NCBI GenBank assembly: GCA_003988855.1
Contig: QYAI01000166.1
Coordinates: 1-53,209 of the forward strand
Direction: 5' to 3'
From: Arachnopeziza araneosa
Taxonomy: Eukaryota; Ascomycota; Leotiomycetes; Helotiales; Arachnopezizaceae
DNA: 53,209 nt
A program made the position numbers and the translations under genes. Below, in pieces: positions 46,028 through 53,209 of this stretch (positions within the stretch are counted from its first letter, which is position 1; every line of letters begins with the position of its first letter). The notes below the pieces were generated by a model, which did not search any database, had not been told where the DNA came from, and saw nothing but the letters and a program-made list of their open reading frames with translations.

Positions 46028-46726
46028 ATGTACATAACCACCCTTGAAATGATGCGATTCGATAGCCCGACGACCCATCTAAGGAAGAGGGTTCCGCAGG
46101 AGAGAAATAAATGGCGGTTTGAGCAGCGCCGTGCGCGAACACTAGAACACGTAAATTGTACAGAGATAAACAATCGATCAGTACTAAAACAATTAGACAT
46201 AACTCAAATTAAGTCTTCCAAGCTCGCAAATAAGCTATCCAAGTCTCGTACACGCCGCTCAAATTCCAACGACTTGGGACGACTAGAGTTCTACGCGGCA
46301 TTTCCAGAGAAAGTACCACCATCATCCTCTAATTAGTCCCAGAAAAGTGCGCAGGCCATCAGTGAGGACGCCAAAAAGTATGCAGATCATGTTTTGAGTG
46401 ATGCTGAATGGGAGGATCGCCTTACGGAACGAGAAAAGCTAGCCCATGGGTTGGATCGCCCGCTCCATTTCACACTATTGATCGGCTATCTTAAAGAAGC
46501 CCATGATGCACATCTTAATGAAGCCATTGCTGGAGCCATCGACAAAAGCGTTTTATCAAGAGCGAAAAGGGCAAAGCTGAAATGGTTCCTTAATCGCATC
46601 ATCCTGAGAACTCCAAAACCTGGTGTTGTTCAAAGAGCCGCTTGCTATCCGCACCAGTGTCTTAATACCCCACCAATCATCATCCCAACGATTCAAACCT
46701 CGTGGAACCATTCTACTCGAAGTTAG
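46028..46726 (+). CDS. Unassigned ORFs, possibly one spliced gene
   Basis: Two adjacent ORFs (46028-46336 and 46394-46726) may be joined across TCCCAG at about 46342. The second reads EREKLAHGLDRPLHFTLLIG and is protein-like with charged helices, then loses coding character after 46640. I recognise no domain. Given the broken HD fragment that follows, this may be decayed sequence. Confidence 0.3.
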
Positions 46727-46884
46727 ACGCATCACCATTACCCTTCCTCCATCTTTTGGAGGTCCTCAGGCACTGGGATCGAACTGGGTGGAAGAGGTGG
46801 CTTGACCGCCCTGAGAGTGTGGCAGCTCACATGTATCGATTGTCATTCTTGCGTATGTTCACACCACACGAGTACGAGCAATGA
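46702..46884 (+). pseudogene. Fragment of an HD-domain (HDDC2/YGL101W-like) 5'-nucleotidase
   Basis: FLHLLEVLRHWDRTGWKRW followed by PESVAAHMYRLSF matches the start of HDDC2-type HD-domain phosphohydrolases, including the first metal-binding His of the PESVxxHMYR motif. The HD pair and the rest of the domain are not found downstream in any frame before 47300. It is read as a truncated remnant. A missed distant exon is possible. Confidence 0.5.
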
Positions 46885-47327
46885 ACATACGGAGAGGTAA
46901 ATTTGGAAGAGTTCCAAGGACAGACAAAATATATCAAGTCTAAGGAAGAAGAGGAATGGTTAGAGTAGTAGAGCAGGAGAGACAGGACCACTTCGTGGAC
47001 TTCACAATAAGCGCGTTGGTGTTTGCGAGCATGGCAGAGGGCTTTAGGGTAAAAGACTTGTGTTGATGGAGAAGTCTGAAAGAGTAGGTTCAATGCAGAG
47101 GGTCGTGAAACCACCCAAGGATGATCGGAATAACAACGTATTTCTAGGGGCGGTATCTTGGGTTATGTTACTTACCGTCCAAACGACTTGGATCGATATG
47201 TCCGATAGAGATCTATCTCTCGACTTGAACAAGAGAACACACATCAATCTGTATTTCTCGGTTTCTTGCAGTAAAAGGAGGGAATGGAGTATTTGATCTA
47301 ATCATTTGTCTCAAAATATGGCCGTTT

Positions 47328-48960
47328 TCAAAGGTCCCTCCATAGACTTGCCGGTACCTTCCAAACATGGCTCCGAGTTTGCCCTGTTTCCACCAATGAC
47401 AGCTTCACTCCATCTCTAACAATGCTCCAGAGGTGTCCGGACTTATCAATATCAACAGGTTTTCCTTCTTTTGGCTTTTCATTGGCATCAAATAAGCCAA
47501 GTCCTCTCACAGACGTAACAAATAACTGTCGATCCACTATTTCCTGTTGAGAATGACGTCTACTCTGTTCCTGATCCGCCACTGCAAGGCCACAAAATGC
47601 TATAGCTGCAAATTGGTTCGCCCTTTCAAGATTGACAGAAGGTGGAAGTTTGGTCATAGCGTCTAATTCAGTAATGCTTTTAGACGTGCTGTTTAAAATC
47701 AGCTATTACCTGCTTGCTGGAGGCAGGAACACTTACTGCTCCCGGCCTTCGCGTAAAAACCAAAGACTTAATAGCGGACGTTTCAAGTCAGATCTTACGT
47801 CTCTCATACATGCTAGACAGAATTTGTAAGTGTGATTGACGAGCAGCTCGACGTACGCCGAGTCTGAGTTGGTCGAAATTCGGGGATGGCAAATTGTTCG
47901 GTGGATGTCTAACTGGTATGCCTGCTCCCTCAACTTCTTTTCAAGTTTCTCCTATTCTCATTCAGCACATTCAGAGGTGATACGAAACTCCTTGCATACC
48001 TTAAGTTGGGTAAAATGAGACATTCCATCTTCTGTTGTCATTTTCTTCCCCTTGTACTTGTTAAATATCTGTACCGTTGTCTCCATATTTCGTCGCAGAG
48101 CATCTTCGTCACCGAAAGCACAGTGGTAGAAGTTCCACGCCGGAATCTTGAATTCCCATTTCATGCAGCAGAGAAGGACACGGTCCTCTTCTGTAAATTC
48201 CGAAAGGGTGTGACAGAGGAATGATTTAGCGGTGTATGACAAAGTAATCGACGAGTCTACTATAAGGTCTGGCAACATTACAAGCGCTATGAGTTCTTGG
48301 AGCGCTCTGTATGCAATATCATTGATTTTCTGGGTGATTGACACCTCGGCGGCCTGGTGTGATTATTATCAGCATCCAAAGATTTGTAGAAAAGAAGGGG
48401 AAAATTCACCTCCATCTGAAAACCCTTGGACTTGCAATCCATCTTCTGATTTTTCTCGGAGTGAGATTTGTTTCCTTCAAGATTTCGAGGCCATGATCTA
48501 GCAGGCCGGAAGGATAGTTGCTTTTTCCAGTGAGGCTTGTAATGTACTAACAATGGACAAGGATAAGTTAAGGGCGTGGATTTCGCTCCAGCTGGCACAT
48601 TTATTGCCAGCAATCCGCGAGGTAAAGCAGCAGCAGCGTCTGTGGGACATAAAAGTCCGCCAAAAACCTGTGCTCAAGATAGTATTGCAACGTCGTACTT
48701 TTCCTGCGAAGAAATAGATACCTCACCATGTGTAGCTACACTCAAGTTCAGTTTCGATGTGGCCATATCCGTTACCGGATCCACGCGCTTTGTACGCCTC
48801 CCAGAGTCTGTCCTCCTTCAGTCGTCGAGTTTGAAAACCTGTACGTACAGCTGCTTGTCCCAAGTCGGGAACCAACCACTCACTACTCCTAGGCTGAACG
48901 AGATATGTCGCGACTGTCGTCGTCCAGCATATCATATCATCCTGAGATTCGGGGACTAGG
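47328..48960 (-). CDS. Unresolved multi-exon gene, no family recognised
   Basis: Several minus-strand segments look coding and can be partly joined. The segment ending GFQME (48410) joins across a 56-nt intron (48354-48409) to AAEVSITQKINDIAYRALQ. A 63-nt intron (47937-47999) joins HFTQLK to KLREQAYQLDIHRT. Upstream pieces (MICWTTTVATYLV, about 48935) and a downstream ORF (47657-47328, SVNLERANQFAAIAFCGLAV) may belong to the same or another gene. I could not close a full frame, and no domain is recognised. It may be real, damaged or two genes. Confidence 0.4.
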
Positions 48961-49499
48961 GAGAAGTGGGGAGGGAAGAAAGAGTGGACCAGGAGGAATG
49001 CGTAAGGGCAGCATCGTGGATCTAGATGGCAGGTTGTGGGGGTGGGACAGCAGCAGCTGGTGCAAGATCCGTCGTGACATTCCAATGAAGCTTTATTTCT
49101 CATCAGAACTCATATTATGCAAAGTCGTGCGTCCATATCCAACGATGGCTGTGTATGTTGCAGGGATCCCTCAATGTTGGGTGCGAGGTGGAAAGAAGAA
49201 AGTTGGCCGATCGAACGCCAGGAGCGCGCGCCTTGGATCCAACTACGAGTACCGTAAATAGGCGAGTCTTCCGATCCCCTGGCGTCCTTGCATGATCCCC
49301 CCCCCCCCTGGGAAAGAGGCGCCTTGTGCTGAGTCGGTGCGTTACACCACCGGTCAACACATTCTTCTTTATTCCTGTATAAACGGCCCCCTCCTTCAAG
49401 GGATGGAAACCATCACCAAGCCGTCCGACTGCCCTCTCTCTCACTCTTCAACCCAAGTAGCTTACCTTCTTTACCCGTGCTGATTGATACGTAGCAGAA

Positions 49500-51934
49500 A
49501 TGCTTGAGATGCCGATAAATCCTTCTCCGTCACCTCCCTTTCCAGGAGCTATTCAGGTGAGTCGCGGCATCTTAGTGACGAGTTACAGGTCAAGCTCTCT
49601 CAATGACCTCCCCAGGCTTATGCTTAAGAAACTATGCTAATTAATAGACCGCTGCGGGAATCCCATCCCATCTCAATGAGCTGGTTCAAATATTCGCAGC
49701 CAATAAAACATGGGACTCTTGTTATGTGCCAACAGCCCAGATAGAGCCAAAAGATTCTGCTTGGGATCAGATAAAGACTGCACCGGGAATCTTCGTTGTT
49801 GGAAAAACCCTTGACGGCCGGTTTTATGAAGTTGCCGTTTCTACCTCATATTTTTCATGGCTTACCAGTAACAACTTTGAATATGAGCTCCATCTTAATT
49901 ACGGCCGAGCGGAACCATCTGAAGCAGAAGTCTTCGTCTATGGAATATTGCGAGCAAGAAAGAGATCTCAGATTCGCTTCCTCGAAAGTATCACCAGGGA
50001 GATCTCGAACGGACGTGGCCGAACATTCGAACGATATTGTCGTCGCATTTGCCCAGACAAATTACTAATACCGCTCGAGCACGTTATCTTGAACTATCGT
50101 GTCCTTGTAAGACCTACGGTTATCCCTCTGAAATATTCAAGCTAACTCTTTCCAGACTTCCGACTCTCAGGTCCACAACAAACTTTGCCAGTGGATCGTG
50201 GTTAACGGCCTAAGCCTGGTCAAAGTCTCCAAGTGCCGTCTTACCTTCGATCTCCTCAGAATGGATGAAGATCAGTTACTCCTGGGCTTTCGACAAATAG
50301 ACGCGGCTCTCCTTGACCTACCAGAAAGTCAATATGTTGAAGAATTTCACAGGATTTCACTTTACTGGACGCTGTTTATATCATGTGGCGGAGAGAACGA
50401 TCGTTTCAGGCCTCGCAAGTTGGCGCGGGAATATACAGCCAGCACCAATGCCAACATGATCGGTTTTCTTGTTGGCATCACAGGATCAAATCCTTTCGGG
50501 GACTTCGACTCCGAAAGCATGCTTCAGGCGCTCACACATTCCCGGGTTTTTACCCATGATGATGTCCGCACGCTCAATGTTACGGATTTGACCAGTGAAA
50601 TGATAGCATCACTTCCAATCGGTTTCCCAAAAGGACATTTGGTGAGGGACTCCCAATCGCTGACGCATAACACTGACGGTCCCTAGAACCTTCCGACTGA
50701 GCTGCTATACGAGCTTGGCGTGGGACAGCTGGATGAAGTTTGTGTGTATTGGTCACAAATTTACCGCCGGCAACCTCTCCTCAATAAATCAGAAAACAAC
50801 ATATTGCTGCTTTTAATTTGGAGCTCAATAAGCGATGTTGATCAAACCATCCGGAAATGGGCTGCCTCAGACGGTAGCTTGAATTTACGTCGACGATTTA
50901 TTGAAGACATTCAAGAATCTCAGTCAAGAGAACAGCTTGCATTGATCCTTTCCTCCTGGGTTTGTCTTCAGCGACTGGCTCTTTACTCTTCTGGTCCTAT
51001 GCAATTTATCAAAGATTGTTTCCTAGCAGACTTCGACGCTCTTTTGACAGAAGAGACTCTTATTAATGAATGTGCTGTTCTTGAGCATATGATGTTTTCA
51101 TTTCTCCAGAGTCTCGGAACCTCGCAAAATTATGAAGATACACGTCAACTCCTTTACAATGTGCTCGACACAGATACCCCGATGTTGCAATATCGTGATG
51201 AAATTTCAGTTCAATACTGGATATCCAGAGCTCAGATGCGACTGACTCATAAATATGCTAGAGCATGGACACGATGGCTTCCAATCTTCATACTTCAGAG
51301 TTCCATGTGCTTTTTGGCGGCGGCTTCGGCCATGAGGCTTCCGTTAAGGCATGATCTTATCAGCTTCATGCAATTCTTTCTTTCTCCTACTCTATGGTAT
51401 GACTTTTGTACCGCTGTCTCAGCTGTCGTGCTTTTGGCGAGGTATGATCATGTCAGTAAAATATTTGATTCTCAGCTAAACTTATTGGCAGTATTTGCCA
51501 AATTATTGAGTCATCCTTGGCTTGCGATATTCTTCTTCTGTCAACATTGGGAGAATTATTTGCTCTTATCAAGCGTTTCCATACACATTCCTATGCTCGT
51601 CACTACCGCTGGGAGACAGATCGAGAGTTCTTGCTTAGATATGCTTTTCTATCTCTCGTGAAGCTTACCCTCACCTTCGTTTTATTCTTCTTGGATTGGA
51701 GCGACTTGCTTGGGGTTGGTTCTTTGCTAGCCTTCTCCGTATTGGTAAGTCAGAAGCTTCGCTATTATGTATGGACCAGATTAACGCTAAACACAGATTA
51801 TTTGTGGTTTGCAAGGCGCTCTTTCTCAGATTTACCCGTTTATAGCCCAATCCTCGGAGCTTGATTCTTCTGCTACGTGGTATCAAGCGAGTGACTCGGA
51901 GGCGGCATTTGATTGCGGAGAGTGGGGGGCATGA
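49500..51934 (+). CDS. Unrecognised 715-aa protein with C-terminal membrane segments
   Basis: Exons 49500-49556, 49648-50106, 50156-50641, 50687-51441, 51492-51744 and 51797-51934 sum to 2148 nt and run without stops. Introns are 45-91 nt with CTAAC/CTGAC-type branch sites, so this is a well-formed gene. The N-terminal two thirds look soluble (QTAAGIPSHLNELVQIFAAN, FVVGKTLDGRFYEVAVSTS). From about residue 520 there are about five hydrophobic stretches (IFILQSSMCFLAAASAM, FCTAVSAVVLLA, ACDILLLSTLGELFALI, LVKLTLTFVLFFLD, LLGVGSLLAFSVL). No known domain is seen and no function is proposed. Confidence 0.75.
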
Positions 51935-53209
51935 GTTGGTGGAACAAAAAGTGTGCGATTTGAGATTCAAGGCAAAATGTTTTTTGGCGATTGGAAAGCA
52001 GGATTGGTGGAGGATTTCATCTCCTTACTGGTAAACGGCCGAGTATTGTTTTCTTGCAGGAAGGCACTTGCTTAGATAGTATACTGGGTGCTTAAGTGAC
52101 TCTACTCTTGGTCTGCGAGGATATACATTTACCGTTCACCTTGAAAGCTCCCATATTGTGTCATTATTATCAAATCACTTGTACGACCATCTTTCAAGCT
52201 CGGCAATATGGGAAGTCTAAGATTAGTTCGGGTCGCCTTTGTGACATCCCTTGCCGCCGAGTCGTGTGTACCAATACAGGCTCCTGCAGCATGTCTGAGA
52301 AGGCCTCTTGCCGAGACCAGAGCGGCCGGTCTGTCTCGTCAGCCTTGGATATGACGAGTCGGGCGCATTTGCTTTTTGTTGGTTCATTGCCTGCCCCGCC
52401 TACGCCGTGAATAGACTTGGAATTGCCGATCCTTTGCTGCACCAAGGCCTTTTTCAAGCATGCCTTGGAGAGCGAGGCAAGTTGTCTCTCTTCTCAGCCA
52501 AACAGAAGAGAGCCGAGCCGAGCCAGCCGACCGATCGGGAGAGGAAGAAGGAATGAGAGAAGGGCTTTTCATCTGCGCTGTTGGTTTCCTGGATGGTGGT
52601 ACAGACATCCGTGCTTGAAGCTGCTGTCCCATAGGCCGCTGAACGAGATGCATCGATCCTGACTCAAGACTCTGTCGTATCCTTGAGCTACTCCACAAAT
52701 TAGCTTCTCAGCTACGCTACTGAAAGTTGCGCAGGAAGCTGAACAGACTTGAATTTCTGCTAGTGATCGGAAGCAGGGTACTGTACCGAGTTGGACTGTA
52801 TGTTGCATTCCTCATCCAACGCGCTGTCATATCCTTACCCTGGGATATAAATTTATTTTTTTGGCCCGCATGTTGACTCACTGTCTTGGTGGAAAATTGC
52901 GGTGGAAAATCGCGGTGGGAATGGTCGATGGAAATTGTGGTGGAGAATGATGGTGGAAAATGACAGCGGAAAATGAGGGTGGAAGATGATGGTGGAAAGT
53001 TGCGGTACTCGTGTTCCCTATCACGTGCACGGTCCTAACAAATGCACACCTCAAAAAATCGCGTTTTGGAGGTGGGGCACCAACTAGAAATTAGGCTCAA
53101 TACACCTATGGCTCTTATTTGGCTCCAATATTGCACATATGTAATCAAATACACCTAAATAACTAGAGAGGATATACAAATCTACAAGTTTTGAGCCTTA
53201 GCTGTCAAT
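51935..53209. other. Right-end interval, no gene seen
   Basis: Overlapping short ORFs on both strands without features. The last part carries the GGTGGAAAAT repeat and then AT-rich sequence to the window edge. Confidence 0.5.
52888..53003. repeat. Degenerate minisatellite, 12-15 bp unit GGTGGAAAATxxC
   Basis: About nine tandem copies of a GGTGGAAAAT-like unit with variable two- to five-base tails (TTGC, CGC, GATGAT). Confidence 0.85.

Larger units (their letters stand above)
44694..49499. other. Gene-poor interval with remnants
   Basis: About 4.8 kb between ceramidase and the 715-aa membrane protein. It contains an inverted repeat (45629-45790), unassigned ORFs (46028-46726), an HD-domain fragment (46702-46884) and an unresolved minus-strand coding region (47328-48960). 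A poly-C run occurs at about 49297-49308, and TATAAA at about 49379 lies some 120 bp before the next gene. Confidence 0.5.

Overview
The window is nuclear DNA of a filamentous ascomycete (Pezizomycotina). The evidence is short GT-AG introns, mostly 45-60 nt, with CTAAC/CTGAC branch sites, together with a CFEM GPI protein, a Zn2Cys6 regulator with a fungal transcription-factor domain, a GAF/histidine-kinase/receiver hybrid kinase, EOS1, MBA1 and a neutral ceramidase. Leotiomycetes is my guess from protein resemblance only. Exon structures were built by hand. For almost every gene called with high confidence the exon lengths sum to a multiple of three.

Layout. 1-9.9 kb: a possible gene start running off the left edge, an Asterix/PAT-complex homologue, eIF1 (SUI1), EOS1, a mitochondrial MBA1/mL45-type protein and a seven-exon DUR3-like sodium:solute symporter. 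9.9-13.9 kb: a gene-poor stretch with a perfect 28-bp palindrome and tandem repeats. 13.9-18.3 kb: a 1401-residue hybrid histidine kinase. 18.3-22.5 kb: an AT-rich, repeat-bearing stretch containing a tRNA-Leu(AAG) gene and a lineage-type tail-anchored protein. 22.5-44.7 kb: a dense housekeeping block with a Cdc123-like protein, an Rgd1-type F-BAR/RhoGAP, a Q-rich protein, a Zn2Cys6 regulator, a CFEM protein, CMS1, CENP-T, SURF1/SHY1, a UBX protein, HGH1, a P450 and a neutral ceramidase. 44.7-49.5 kb: a gene-poor stretch with an inverted repeat, a broken HD-domain fragment and an unresolved gene. 49.5-51.9 kb: an unrecognised 715-residue membrane protein. The right end holds degenerate minisatellite repeats.

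The most unusual object is the tRNA-Leu(AAG) gene at 19747-19943 (minus strand). Besides an ordinary 18-nt intron next to the anticodon, it carries a 47-nt insertion in the D-loop and a 50-nt insertion in the variable arm. Both look like spliceosomal introns (GTAAGT...CTAAC...ACAG and GTAAGA...CTGAC...CTAG). Removing all three gives a perfectly foldable 82-nt class II tRNA with A73, intact A and B boxes and a T9 terminator. A second point of note is the neutral ceramidase, in which the expected nucleophilic serine codon reads as threonine.

The genes do not form one pathway. They are an ordinary mix covering translation, ribosome biogenesis and mitochondrial assembly, kinetochore and Rho signalling, and membrane lipid turnover. 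Many are arranged as close divergent or convergent pairs.
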